Positions 51,153-60,864 of a stretch of 64,000 nt of DNA are shown here, piece by piece (positions within the stretch are counted from its first letter, which is position 1; each line of letters opens with the position of its first letter). The DNA lies in NCBI GenBank assembly GCA_026706815.1, contig JAPOYA010000001.1, positions 43,790 to 107,789 on the forward strand, read 5' to 3'. Below the pieces are notes generated by a model, which had not been told where the DNA came from, ran no database searches, and worked only from the letters and a program-made list of their open reading frames with translations. This stretch comes from Acidimicrobiaceae bacterium (lineage in GTDB: Bacteria; Actinomycetota; Acidimicrobiia; Acidimicrobiales; Aldehydirespiratoraceae). Made by a program: the position numbers and the translations under genes.

Positions 51153-51595
51153 GATGCTCCTAAATCGTACCCGCGTAGGGCTTGCAGGGGAATGTGGATT
51201 CCAGCCGATTCGAATGCTGTTCGAGCGATCTCGAGGCTTGCTTCGGCCGGACGGTAGTGGCCGCTGATGTTGTTGAGCGCCGACACGACAAATGATCCGT
51301 GCTCGGCTCTAATTTCGAGTTCTCCAGCGGCTTGCACGGGACCGCCGTCGGCGAGCACTGCATGAGTAATGTGCTCAACCCCAACTTGTCGTTTAGACAC
51401 CAGCAACCGCCCGCTTGCAACGACGTAGATGAGTCGCACGCCTTCGGCTGCGAGGGAGTCGAATTCTCTGCCGGGAATCTCAATGGGTCTGAGTCCGACT
51501 CGCCGAGCCGCCTCCATCTCTCCTTGAAGTTGCGAAGGCATCCGGTTGTAGTAGCTGGGAGGCAAGGTACAGCTTCTGTCCTCATAGCTTATCAA
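51149..51595 (-). CDS. 148-aa companion protein of unknown function (TTG 51595 or ATG 51541 start)
   Basis: ORF overlapping the 1468-aa gene start by 4 bp; C terminus NNISGHYRPAEASLEIARTAFESAGI. Confidence 0.7.
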   Translation of the reverse strand: MISYEDRSCTLPPSYYNRMPSQLQGEMEAARRVGLRPIEIPGREFDSLAAEGVRLIYVVASGRLLVSKRQVGVEHITHAVLADGGPVQAAGELEIRAEHGSFVVSALNNISGHYRPAEASLEIARTAFESAGIHIPLQALRGYDLGAS

Positions 51596-51612
51596 TTCTT
51601 TCCATTCTAGTT

Positions 51613-51632
51613 ATACATGAAAATACATGAAA
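51613..51632. repeat. 2 x 10-bp tandem atacatgaaa in AT-rich promoter-like region
   Basis: exact copies 51613-51622 and 51623-51632; minus strand reads CATGTATAACT, an extended -10-like element. Confidence 0.7.
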
Positions 51633-51866
51633 ATGCGGATATATGTTCGTAGTCCGAGTACAGTGCGGTCGCTCCCGCAGGTGCGGACTTCACCGTCGGC
51701 CAGACTCGGGATGCGGACCGCCACGGGGCTGACGGTTCAGCGTGATAGCGGGCCGCGCCGGGGCGAGTCGGCGCTTATGTTCACGCTGGCGGCTTCGGTG
51801 GGGCATGATGGACAGCGACCTGAACGGAAAGCGACCCCAATAGGACTGAATAGGAAAGGTGACGCC

Positions 51867-52058
51867 ATGAAGATCGTGGTTGACTTCGACCTCTGTGAGA
51901 GCAACGCCATCTGCATGCAGATTGCTCCGGACATCTTTGAAGTACGCGACGACGACTTCCTGTACGTGCTCAACGAAGAGCCCGGTGAGGAAGATCGCGC
52001 TCGCGTCGACGAGTGCGTTCAGCGTTGCCCCAAGCAGGCCATCTCAGTACAGGGTTGA
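51867..52058 (+). CDS. 3Fe-4S type ferredoxin (P450-partner class)
   Basis: CESNAIC...CVQRCPKQAI matches CXXXXXC(X)nCP; followed by a reductase. Confidence 0.88.
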   Translation: MKIVVDFDLCESNAICMQIAPDIFEVRDDDFLYVLNEEPGEEDRARVDECVQRCPKQAISVQG

Positions 52059-52116
52059 GTTTCTGGGTCAAGGGCAGGGTTGGCGGCACTGACGGCACGA
52101 CGACCGCGGAACCTCC

Positions 52117-53334
52117 ATGACGCGGCGCTCCATAACGATCGTCGGGGCTTCTCTGGCGGGCATCCGCGCGGCTGAGTCGCTTCGGCGCCAAGACTTCGAA
52201 GGGCCGATCACGCTGGTCGGCGACGAACTGCACGCTCCTTATGATCGCCCGCCATTGTCCAAGCAATTCCTTGCCGGCGACTGGGACACGGATCGTCTGA
52301 CGCTGACACAGCCCGACAAACTCGACGACCTCGACCTTGATCTTCGCTTGGGAGTTCGAGCCACGAGCTTCGATCTCGACTCTCGGCGTCTAGGGCTTGC
52401 GGACCTCGAAGACCAGAGCTGTGAGGAGCTCGTCGTCGACGGACTGCTCATCGCCACAGGCGCCCGCTGTCGCACACTGGACGGCGCCGAAGGACTCGAT
52501 GGGGTTTTCGTGTTGCGCAGCCTCGACGATTCGCTGGCGATCAGGGCTGCTTTCGATGCCGGTCCGGCTCGGGTGGTCGTCGTCGGCGCCGGGTTCATCG
52601 GAGCTGAGGTGGCCGCCACGGCGCGCACGCAAGGGCTCGACGTCACCATGGTCGAATCGCTGCCTCAACCTTTGAGCAGGGTGCTCAGCGACGAGATGGG
52701 AGGGGTCTGCGCTGAGCTGCACCGCGAACACGGCGTCGATCTCCGCACCGGTGTCGGTGTGGAGGCGATCGAAGGCGACGGACATGTTGAGCGGGTTCGG
52801 CTGAGCGACGGTTCGGTTGTCGAGGCCGATGTCGTTGTGGTCGGGATCGGCGTGATCCCCAATGCCGAGTGGCTCGAGGGTTCAGGGTTGACGATCGACA
52901 ACGGTGTGGTGTGCGACGCCACCTGTCTGGCCGCGCCCGGTGTGACGGCTGCCGGGGATGTCGCCCGCTGGCCCAATGAACGATTCGGCGAGATGATGCG
53001 CGTGGAGCATTGGGACAACGCTGTGTCCCAGGGCGCTCATGCGGCGAGGCGTTTGCTTGTCGACGATTCCGACGCGGAGCCTTTCGTGCCGGTGCCCTGG
53101 TTCTGGTCCGATCAGTACGACCGCAAGATCCAGATGGCGGGCCGCATCGGTCCCGGCGATGAGATGCTGGTTGCGACGGGTAGCCTCGCCGAGCGGCGCT
53201 TCGCCGCGATCTACGGCCGCGCCGGTCGCCTTGTCGGCGTGTTGGGCTTCAACCGCCCCCGCCATGTGATGCGCTACAGGATGATGATCGAGTCGGGCGT
53301 TTCTTTCGAGGACGCAATCGCCGCGGAGATCTGA
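52117..53334 (+). CDS. NAD(P)/FAD-dependent ferredoxin reductase
   Basis: IVGASLAGIRAAESLRRQDFEGPITLVGDE, ARVVVVGAGFIGAEVAATARTQGLDVTMVE. Confidence 0.9.
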   Translation: MTRRSITIVGASLAGIRAAESLRRQDFEGPITLVGDELHAPYDRPPLSKQFLAGDWDTDRLTLTQPDKLDDLDLDLRLGVRATSFDLDSRRLGLADLEDQSCEELVVDGLLIATGARCRTLDGAEGLDGVFVLRSLDDSLAIRAAFDAGPARVVVVGAGFIGAEVAATARTQGLDVTMVESLPQPLSRVLSDEMGGVCAELHREHGVDLRTGVGVEAIEGDGHVERVRLSDGSVVEADVVVVGIGVIPNAEWLEGSGLTIDNGVVCDATCLAAPGVTAAGDVARWPNERFGEMMRVEHWDNAVSQGAHAARRLLVDDSDAEPFVPVPWFWSDQYDRKIQMAGRIGPGDEMLVATGSLAERRFAAIYGRAGRLVGVLGFNRPRHVMRYRMMIESGVSFEDAIAAEI

Positions 53335-53377
53335 GCGTTGGGGGGCTGTCGGCCTCGGGTAGAAGCACTGCTATATT

Positions 53378-53457
53378 CCAAAGCGCGCTGTGTTTCGTTT
53401 ACAGAACGCGCTGCGATTGATCTTCAGAACGCGCTACAGTTGATCTCCAGAACGCGC
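53378..53457 (+). repeat. four iterons with 23-bp period (consensus CAGAACGCGCT + 12 nt)
   Basis: copies start at 53378 (caaagcgcgct), 53401, 53424 and 53447. Confidence 0.85.
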
Positions 53458-53479
53458 TATGCGCTTGGAGAGGTGAAGC

Positions 53480-54763
53480 ATGTCAGAACCCGCCCCCACG
53501 CTCACAATGCCGGGTTATCGGACGCGCATTGCCGGTCGACAGGTTGAGGATGCTTTGCGCCGGCGGGGCGCGGTGCTCGTGGAGGGCGTGCGGGGATGCG
53601 GTAAGACCTGGATGTCGCGGCATTTCGCCCGCAGCGAGGTCCGGCTTGACGACGAGACAGCACTGCTTCTGGCCACCTCAGACCCCGATGCGGTGATGCA
53701 GGGTCCGACCCCTCGGCTGCTGGACGAATGGCAGAACGCGCCGCAGTTGTGGAACCGTGTGCGCCGGGAGTGCGATGACCGTCCCGGGAACGGTCAGTTC
53801 ATTCTGACTGGCTCGTCGAGTCCGCAAGACGATGTGACGCGGCATACCGGTACTGGACGCATAAGCAGAGTGCTGCTTCGGCCGATGTCATTGTGGGAGA
53901 CGGGCGGGTCGAGTGGAACGGCGTCGCTGAAGAAGTTGTTCGAGGGTGAGTCGGCCTCCTGCCTTCCCGAATCACAGCCGGGGCTGCGAGATGTCGCCTC
54001 GGCGATCTGTACGGGTGGTTGGCCGCGGCACCTAGGTCAAAGCGAGGACGATGCCTTTTCGTCAGCGGACGACTACGTCAATGAGATCATTCGAGTGGAT
54101 ATCCCAGCGGCCAGTGGAGTGCGACACGACCCCACGATGCTGCGCCGGCTGATGCAGTCTCTCTCGCGCAACGTGGCAACCGAGGCCAAGATGACCAAAC
54201 TGGCGTCCGACATGGACGCAGGCCACCCGCCGGGGCGCAACACAGTGTCTGCGTACCTTGATGCTCTACACCGCATTTTCGTCATCGAAGACCAGCCTGC
54301 GTGGTCTGTGAACCTGCGATCGAAGGCGACCCTCAGACGAGAACCCAAGCGGCATCTCGTGGACCCCTCTTTGGCCGCCGCCATGCTACGGACCACACCT
54401 GAGCGGTTGCTGTCTGACCCTTCGACTTTCGGCTTTCTGTTCGAATCGCTGGTGGTGCGCGATCTTCGCATCTACAGCCAGCCTGAAGGCGGCATGGTGT
54501 TTCATTACCGCGACAACACGGGTTTGGAGGCCGATGCCGTCGTTGAATTGACAGACGGGTCTTGGATCGCTGTAGAGATCAAACTCAGCACCGGCCGCAG
54601 AACCGTCAACAGGGCTGCTGAGAACCTGATTCGCCTCCGGGACAAGGTGTCTAGCCGACGCGCTTCTGAACTGGCAGCCTTGGTGGTGGTCGCCCCCACC
54701 GGAGCCGCATACCGTCGTCCTGATGGCGTACAAGTCGTCCCCATCTCCACCCTCGGCCCCTGA
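53480..54763 (+). CDS. ATPase with C-terminal DUF4143-type nuclease-like domain
   Basis: VEGVRGCGKTWMSRHFA P-loop, LLDEWQ, ILTGSSSP; C-terminal HYRDNTGLEADAVVEL...AVEIKLS. Confidence 0.85.
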   Translation: MSEPAPTLTMPGYRTRIAGRQVEDALRRRGAVLVEGVRGCGKTWMSRHFARSEVRLDDETALLLATSDPDAVMQGPTPRLLDEWQNAPQLWNRVRRECDDRPGNGQFILTGSSSPQDDVTRHTGTGRISRVLLRPMSLWETGGSSGTASLKKLFEGESASCLPESQPGLRDVASAICTGGWPRHLGQSEDDAFSSADDYVNEIIRVDIPAASGVRHDPTMLRRLMQSLSRNVATEAKMTKLASDMDAGHPPGRNTVSAYLDALHRIFVIEDQPAWSVNLRSKATLRREPKRHLVDPSLAAAMLRTTPERLLSDPSTFGFLFESLVVRDLRIYSQPEGGMVFHYRDNTGLEADAVVELTDGSWIAVEIKLSTGRRTVNRAAENLIRLRDKVSSRRASELAALVVVAPTGAAYRRPDGVQVVPISTLGP

Positions 54764-54891
54764 CCACGCCCCGCTGGTGCCAGCATTCGTCGTTTTTCTG
54801 CCATCTCCAAAAGGCATGGCTGTCATACCCCTGCTGCTAACGTCTCGCCGGTTCCGACAAGTCGTCAGAGCAATACCAAAAGGAGCCATAG

Positions 54892-56112
54892 ATGGCTGAA
54901 ATAACGATTGATCTGTTACGGAATGCAGTCAGCGGTGGGGCTGTTGCGCTGCGCTCGATCATGCGGCTGCAACCCGTGGACGGGCCTGGGGGGAAAGTGT
55001 TCCCGCCAACTTACGCAGTTACGGCTGAGCACAAGTACGCAGTGGAGGAGAGGCGGGTAGGAGACAGAGTGGCGACAACCGTGCTGCTTGACTCTGTGGC
55101 ATCGCAGGCGAACCGCGCCGAACTGGCCTTGAAGGAGGGTTGGGAGGAAGGGGAACTGAGTTTCCCTGTGCCGTATGTGGACTTCACCGACGAGGTCGGT
55201 GTTGATGACTTGGGCAAGATCACCGTGTTGGATGCGCCTCACCGATTTGCGGACGCGATCTTCCGCGACAGCCTGCTTGACGGTACGTTGTTCCGGTTGA
55301 GCGATATGGGGCGCGCCATTACCGATGCACGCCCCGGGAACGCAACGGCGATGTTTCGCTACGCACCCACTGCGCTTTTGTTCGGTCAGTGGGACTCGAC
55401 TGGCCCCAAGGGTGGTCTCGGTTCGAAGTTCCAACGAGCGTACGTGTCAGAGATCGTTGGGCTCGATGCCCAGATCGGACGCAAGGTAGGCAGCCGAATC
55501 GATCCGCTCCAGATCGAACGTGATGCAGCGGTCGCTTACGAGCACAGCGATCCAGCTCAAGGCTGGACGCTGGACAGAGCTGACGCTGCTCTGGAAAAAG
55601 GGGGGAAACCCAAAACGGCCGGGTCAGATGGACGTCCTTCCGAAATCAATCACGGCAACATAGCCCCGTCGATTGACTCGCAGTCTGGAGGCGTGACGAT
55701 TTCAGAGGCGCGGCAAACCACGGTGATCTCGCTAGCCGCCTTAAGGCGCCTGCGTTTCGCTGGTGCTAGTCGAGAGGCTGAGGTAGCGGCGCGCACTGCC
55801 ATAGCCGCGCTGGGGGTCGCCGCGATTGCCTACGGATATGAGATGGATCACGATCTTCGGTCTCGTTGCCTGCTTGTCCCAGAACATACGCCCGCTCTGG
55901 AGCTCGTTCGCCGTGACGGTTCAACACCTGAACCAGTTGAAGTGGATCGCGAGTCGGCGGCTCGATTGCTATCCCAGGCATCCGAGCGAGCCGCCCGAGC
56001 GGGCATTGTTTGGGAGGACGACACAATTTCCCTCACGCCCGCTCCGAAACTGCTTGAGCTGTTGAGGCGTAGTCGCGAAGTGTCGGCCCGAGAACCGGTG
56101 GAGAGCGACTGA
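54892..56112 (+). CDS. csb1: type I-G CRISPR-associated RAMP protein Csb1 (Cas7)
   Basis: GSU0053-like sequence (LQPVDGPGGKVFPPTY...LLDSVASQANRAELAL...FGQWDSTGPKGGLGSKFQRAYVSEIVG). Confidence 0.92.
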   Translation: MAEITIDLLRNAVSGGAVALRSIMRLQPVDGPGGKVFPPTYAVTAEHKYAVEERRVGDRVATTVLLDSVASQANRAELALKEGWEEGELSFPVPYVDFTDEVGVDDLGKITVLDAPHRFADAIFRDSLLDGTLFRLSDMGRAITDARPGNATAMFRYAPTALLFGQWDSTGPKGGLGSKFQRAYVSEIVGLDAQIGRKVGSRIDPLQIERDAAVAYEHSDPAQGWTLDRADAALEKGGKPKTAGSDGRPSEINHGNIAPSIDSQSGGVTISEARQTTVISLAALRRLRFAGASREAEVAARTAIAALGVAAIAYGYEMDHDLRSRCLLVPEHTPALELVRRDGSTPEPVEVDRESAARLLSQASERAARAGIVWEDDTISLTPAPKLLELLRRSREVSAREPVESD

Positions 56113-57851
56113 TGGTCGCAATTGAGGTCACTTTCCTCACGGGTCGTTACGTCGCAACAGCTCATCATGACCGGGAAGCACACGAGTGGCCACCTCACGG
56201 AGCCCGGTTGTTTTCGGCGATGGTCGCAACCTGGGCCGACGCCGAGGTTCCCGACGAAATTGAACGGGCGGCGCTCAAGTGGTTGGAATCACAACCACCT
56301 CCTCGGATAACAGCGCCCGAGGCAGTTCCGCGGAGAACCGTCAGCCATTTTGTTCCAGTCAACGATGCTCGAGTCATCGCCCCGGCTTCGTACCACCGTC
56401 GAGCCGGTGAAATTGCGGAGTTGCTTGGACAGTTCGACGATGAAGTCAAGGCCTCCGATGGAGAGTTGAACAAGAAGGCCGAGAGGCTGCAGGACAAGAT
56501 CGACAAGAAACTAGACGTTGACTTGCTTGTGGGCCGGGCTGGCAATACGAACATCGACTCCGCCCTGGCTCTGTTGCCCGATGGGCGGGGCAAGAAGGAA
56601 CGCTACTTCCCCTCGCTCACCTTGATGACGCCTCAAACTGCCGGTAACACGAGCGAGCGCCAGGAGCCGGCAATGGTTCGATCTCCTTTTGGCACTGTGA
56701 CCTATGCTTGGGACGAGAACCCGCTGGACGAAACGGCTGAAGTGCTCGACGCGCTTTTGGGTCGCGTTGCCCGGTTGGGCCACTCGTCATCTCTGGTGTC
56801 CTGCCGATTGATTGATGACGCGCCTCCAGCTACGCACACGCCTGGTGATGGCCCGTCGATGTTGCGCTGGGTGCGTCCCGGTCAACTGGATGCGCTTGAG
56901 GAGGAGCATGCTCGGCATCAAGCGAATAGACCACGCAGTCTGCCGTTCCACGCAGTGCGATATCGCGAGGCGCACGTAGCAGAGTCTGGGCCCGGTGAGC
57001 TAGTGCGCCCCACGACCGCCGGTGATTGGATTGTCTTCGAGTTGGAGCAGAGCCATAGACGCTTACCAATGACGAGAAGTGTCGAGCTAGCGCGTGTTCT
57101 GCGTGAGTCCCTGCTCAGCCATGTGTCGGACCCGATTCCGGAAGGAGTGAGCGGACACAGATCCGATGGCAGACCGACGGAATCCCCTCACATTTTGTTC
57201 CTGGGCCTGCCAAACGTCGGTTACGAGCACTCCGACGGCCGGATCATGGGACTCGCTGTGTCTCTCCCCGATGGGCTCGACGATATGGCTCGCAATGCAA
57301 CGCTGCGTGGTATCGGTGCGTGGGAACACAAGCGCGGAGGCAAGCCGCTGCAGTTGAGGATGGGTCCCAAAGGTGAGGTCGTGATGCGCAGAAGGCAGCC
57401 ACCGTTCGTTTTGAAGGCTTTGGACCCAGCAGTCTGGGCACGCTGTTCACGGTGGTGGGTGTCGGCCACCCCCGTGGCGCTGCCGGCGCATCCCGGCGAC
57501 CTTCGGAGGGGCAGTCCAGCGGTACGGGCCAAAGCCTGGGCCCGAGCCGCGGAGTCTGTTGCAAAATCCTGCGAACATGTCGGCTTGCCGCGCCCCGCAG
57601 ATGTGCGAGTGTCGTTCGTGTCAGAACTTGTGGGGACGCGTCCTTCGCACGACTTCCCTGTGTTCAAGCAGGGGCGCGGAGGCGGGGGAGTGATCCGACG
57701 ACTGGTCCATGTCTCAGTAGAGTTCGACGAGGAAATCGCGGGCCCTCTGGTTCTTGGCAGCGGCCGTTTTCTAGGCTTGGGACTTATGCGCCCGATGGGC
57801 CCCCGAACCTCGAATGAAGCAGTCGCAGGGGAGGGGGTTGGCGATGTTTGA
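56112..57851 (+). CDS. csb2: type I-G CRISPR-associated protein Csb2 (Cas5-Cas6 fusion)
   Basis: GSU0054-like (EVTFLTGRYVATAHHDREAHEWPPHGARLFSAMVATW); overlaps csb1 and cas3. Confidence 0.9.
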   Translation: MVAIEVTFLTGRYVATAHHDREAHEWPPHGARLFSAMVATWADAEVPDEIERAALKWLESQPPPRITAPEAVPRRTVSHFVPVNDARVIAPASYHRRAGEIAELLGQFDDEVKASDGELNKKAERLQDKIDKKLDVDLLVGRAGNTNIDSALALLPDGRGKKERYFPSLTLMTPQTAGNTSERQEPAMVRSPFGTVTYAWDENPLDETAEVLDALLGRVARLGHSSSLVSCRLIDDAPPATHTPGDGPSMLRWVRPGQLDALEEEHARHQANRPRSLPFHAVRYREAHVAESGPGELVRPTTAGDWIVFELEQSHRRLPMTRSVELARVLRESLLSHVSDPIPEGVSGHRSDGRPTESPHILFLGLPNVGYEHSDGRIMGLAVSLPDGLDDMARNATLRGIGAWEHKRGGKPLQLRMGPKGEVVMRRRQPPFVLKALDPAVWARCSRWWVSATPVALPAHPGDLRRGSPAVRAKAWARAAESVAKSCEHVGLPRPADVRVSFVSELVGTRPSHDFPVFKQGRGGGGVIRRLVHVSVEFDEEIAGPLVLGSGRFLGLGLMRPMGPRTSNEAVAGEGVGDV

Positions 57852-60800
57852 TCTGTCGCCCGATGACTTTGATTCGTTCTTCCAGGCTGTTCATGGTCAT
57901 GCACCGTACCCATGGCAGAGCCGCCTAACCCGGCAGGTGCTAAACGACGGGAAGTGGCCCGATGTCATTGATCTGCCTACGGGCACCGGTAAGACGTCTG
58001 TGCTCGACACGGCTATCTTCGCGCTCGCGGCCCGCCCAAGGGTGTTTCCGCGCCGCGTTGTCTTCGTCATCGACCGGCGAATTGTTGTCGATCAGGTTTA
58101 TGAACGCGCTGAGCAGATCCGCGACGCGATAGGTGGAGCAACCGAAGGGATTCTCCTTGATATCAAAGAGCGCCTAAAGGACCTGACAAATGCTCGCGAG
58201 GCGTTGGGCATAGCGGCGCTTCGGGGCGGAATTCCACTCGATGGAGAGTGGTTCCGTCGCCCCGATCAGCCTTGGGTGATGGTCTCGACCGTGGATCAGT
58301 TCGGTTCTCGCCTGCTGTTCAGGGGTTATGGTGTCAGTGAGCGGATGCGATCCGTTCATGCGGGTCTAGCTGGCAACGACTGTCTCGTCATACTCGACGA
58401 AGTCCACCTGAGTCATGCTTTCGCCAGCACGCTCAGAGAAGTTTCTTCCAACGGGGACATTCCTGGGTTGTGTTCAGTGGGTGGAGGTCTCCCACACCGA
58501 TTCCAGGTTGTTGAGATGTCGGCCACGCCGACACGGGAATCCGGTGCCCGATTCAGCCTTCGCTCGCAGGACCTTGAGGCATCGGAGAAGCTCAAACAGA
58601 TCGCCGAGGCTCCGAAACGAGCAACTCTGGTCGAAGTGCCTGGTACACGTGATGCACACGAGACCGCACCGAAGACAGTGTTGAACTTGGTCAAAAAGGA
58701 GTTGTGGGATGATGAGATGAGCGTCGGTGTCATCGTGAACCGTGTCCGCACCGCCCGCGAGGTCCATGCAGCGCTCCAAAAAAAGGGAATTGCTGCTCAT
58801 CTAGTGACTGGCCGTATGCGGCCGATCGACAAGACGGAGGTGTTGGAGAAAATAAGTGAGTGTGTCGACCCTGATAGAGATTCACCACAGTCCGAACCGA
58901 CTGTGATTGTGGCGACTCAAGCGATTGAGGTCGGCGCCGATTTCAGCTTCGACGCGCTGATAACCGAAGCTGCCCCGATCGACAGTTTGCAGCAGCGACT
59001 CGGTCGACTTGACCGACGTGGCGCGCTCGCTGCGAGACGTCTAGGCATCGGTTCCAGCCGGTGGGTCCAACCTGCTTTAGTCGACTTTGAGGGCGAGGCT
59101 GAGGTGGAGGCCCACGAAGCTGCAGCCAGATGCTGGATTCTCGGCGTTGCTTCGGCACTGAATCCCAAGAAACCCGATCCGGTTTACGGCGACAGAGCTA
59201 GAAAAGCTTGGGAAGCTATGCAGCAAATCGCTCAGGATGACGTGATCGACGTCGGGCCTGGAACGAGTCTCTCCGGACGTTTGGGTCGAGAAGCACAGGC
59301 CGCCAAATCCGAAGCGCCTCTGCTGCTGCCGATTCACATCGACGCGTGGTCCCAGACCAACCCCAGGCCCGTCATCGATCCGTCGATCGCGGAGTTCTTG
59401 CACGGCAAGGAGTGTGAGAACGAACCAGACGTTTCACTCTTGTGGCGTTATGACCACTCTGAGCAAGCCATCACGCTGGTGCCACCTAGGCCCGCCGAGT
59501 TCCTTTCAGTCTCGATCTCGGCGGTCAGAAACTGGCTTCGCCGTTCTGAGGAGCCAGTCATGGGAGACGTTGCGCTTGATACTCCTTGGGAGAGTCCGAA
59601 ACGAACGAGGTTGGAGGATCGGGAACTAACCGGAGTAGCACGATGGGCGCGGGGCGAAACGGTCGTCGAGCGTGTGCGCCGAGTGGAGCAGATCAAGCCC
59701 GGAGACGTGATCATCGTGGACCCGGATTTCGGCGGGCTACGAAATGGTAACTGGGATCCCGACCATCGACCGGCTCAGGGTCAGATCTCAGAGGAGGGAC
59801 CGGTAGAACCCTGGGCAGTCCTCGATGTCGGTGACGAGGTTCAGATTTCCCGCGACAGACATGTAGAGCACCTTGAGCGCGCGACACTCAGATTGGACCG
59901 GCGCCTGTTCGAAGGACTCGATATCCCCGAGTCGCCGAAGATGCCGACTCCCGCTGATGAGCACGAGGCAGAACGTTCTCTGGAGGAGAGGATTCGAGAG
60001 TGGTTGTCATCGCTTGGCGAACTGCCTCCAGGGTGGATTCCAGACTGGATGGAGCGCGTCGCTAAGCAGTTCATTGAACACTCGTTTAGAACCGAACTCG
60101 TTGACGGGAAGGACGATTCGGGTTACTACGTGCTGGTTCAGCGCTCGGTCGATCCAACCGCATTGGACGGCTTCGATGATCAACAGTCTCTCACAGGAAC
60201 CGAAACTACTTTGAGAGAGCACTTGGCCGGTGTTGGAGGCAAGGTGGCGGAGTTTGGTCACAGCTTGAGTCTGGCGAACGAGGTGATTGAGGACCTGCGT
60301 TTGGCGGCAGAGTTGCACGACTTGGGTAAAGTCGACTGCAGGTTCCAGTCTCAAATGTGCGGCCATGATTCGGTGACTATGGCGGGTATGGACGAGCCGT
60401 TGGCCAAGTCGTTGCCAGGTGTGCGAACAAAACGATACGGATGGCCGCCTGTGCGTCACGAGTTCACCAGCGTTGCCCTCGCCCAAAGCGTGCCGGAGTT
60501 GCTTGATCAGGCGCATGATCCAGACTTGGTGCTGCATCTCGTGGGTTCGCATCATGGTTACAGCCGACCGCTCCCGGCGATCAAGGAGGACCTGGCACCG
60601 CAGACCCTGAAACTTTCTGGTGAGTTAGTAGAAGGAGGATTCCGGCTCTCTGTGGACGACGAACTTCAGGATCAGCGGGGAACCTCAAGTGGCATTCTGG
60701 AGTTGAGCACGCGCTCGGACTTGGCTGAGACATCGCTGGCGCTCGACATGGCGGATCGGTTCTGGCGTTTGCAGGAAAAATACGGATATCACGGACTCGC

Positions 60801-60864
60801 GTGGTTGGAGGCGATACTTCGGTTGGCAGATCAGCAGCAGAGCGCGGAGGAGGCAGCACGATGA
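57844..60864 (+). CDS. cas3: CRISPR-associated helicase/nuclease Cas3, I-G type with C-terminal HD
   Basis: DLPTGTGKTSVLDTAIF, VILDEVHLSHAF, QRLGRLDRRG; HD motif LAAELHDLGKVDCRF near C terminus. Confidence 0.94.
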   Translation: MFDLSPDDFDSFFQAVHGHAPYPWQSRLTRQVLNDGKWPDVIDLPTGTGKTSVLDTAIFALAARPRVFPRRVVFVIDRRIVVDQVYERAEQIRDAIGGATEGILLDIKERLKDLTNAREALGIAALRGGIPLDGEWFRRPDQPWVMVSTVDQFGSRLLFRGYGVSERMRSVHAGLAGNDCLVILDEVHLSHAFASTLREVSSNGDIPGLCSVGGGLPHRFQVVEMSATPTRESGARFSLRSQDLEASEKLKQIAEAPKRATLVEVPGTRDAHETAPKTVLNLVKKELWDDEMSVGVIVNRVRTAREVHAALQKKGIAAHLVTGRMRPIDKTEVLEKISECVDPDRDSPQSEPTVIVATQAIEVGADFSFDALITEAAPIDSLQQRLGRLDRRGALAARRLGIGSSRWVQPALVDFEGEAEVEAHEAAARCWILGVASALNPKKPDPVYGDRARKAWEAMQQIAQDDVIDVGPGTSLSGRLGREAQAAKSEAPLLLPIHIDAWSQTNPRPVIDPSIAEFLHGKECENEPDVSLLWRYDHSEQAITLVPPRPAEFLSVSISAVRNWLRRSEEPVMGDVALDTPWESPKRTRLEDRELTGVARWARGETVVERVRRVEQIKPGDVIIVDPDFGGLRNGNWDPDHRPAQGQISEEGPVEPWAVLDVGDEVQISRDRHVEHLERATLRLDRRLFEGLDIPESPKMPTPADEHEAERSLEERIREWLSSLGELPPGWIPDWMERVAKQFIEHSFRTELVDGKDDSGYYVLVQRSVDPTALDGFDDQQSLTGTETTLREHLAGVGGKVAEFGHSLSLANEVIEDLRLAAELHDLGKVDCRFQSQMCGHDSVTMAGMDEPLAKSLPGVRTKRYGWPPVRHEFTSVALAQSVPELLDQAHDPDLVLHLVGSHHGYSRPLPAIKEDLAPQTLKLSGELVEGGFRLSVDDELQDQRGTSSGILELSTRSDLAETSLALDMADRFWRLQEKYGYHGLAWLEAILRLADQQQSAEEAAR

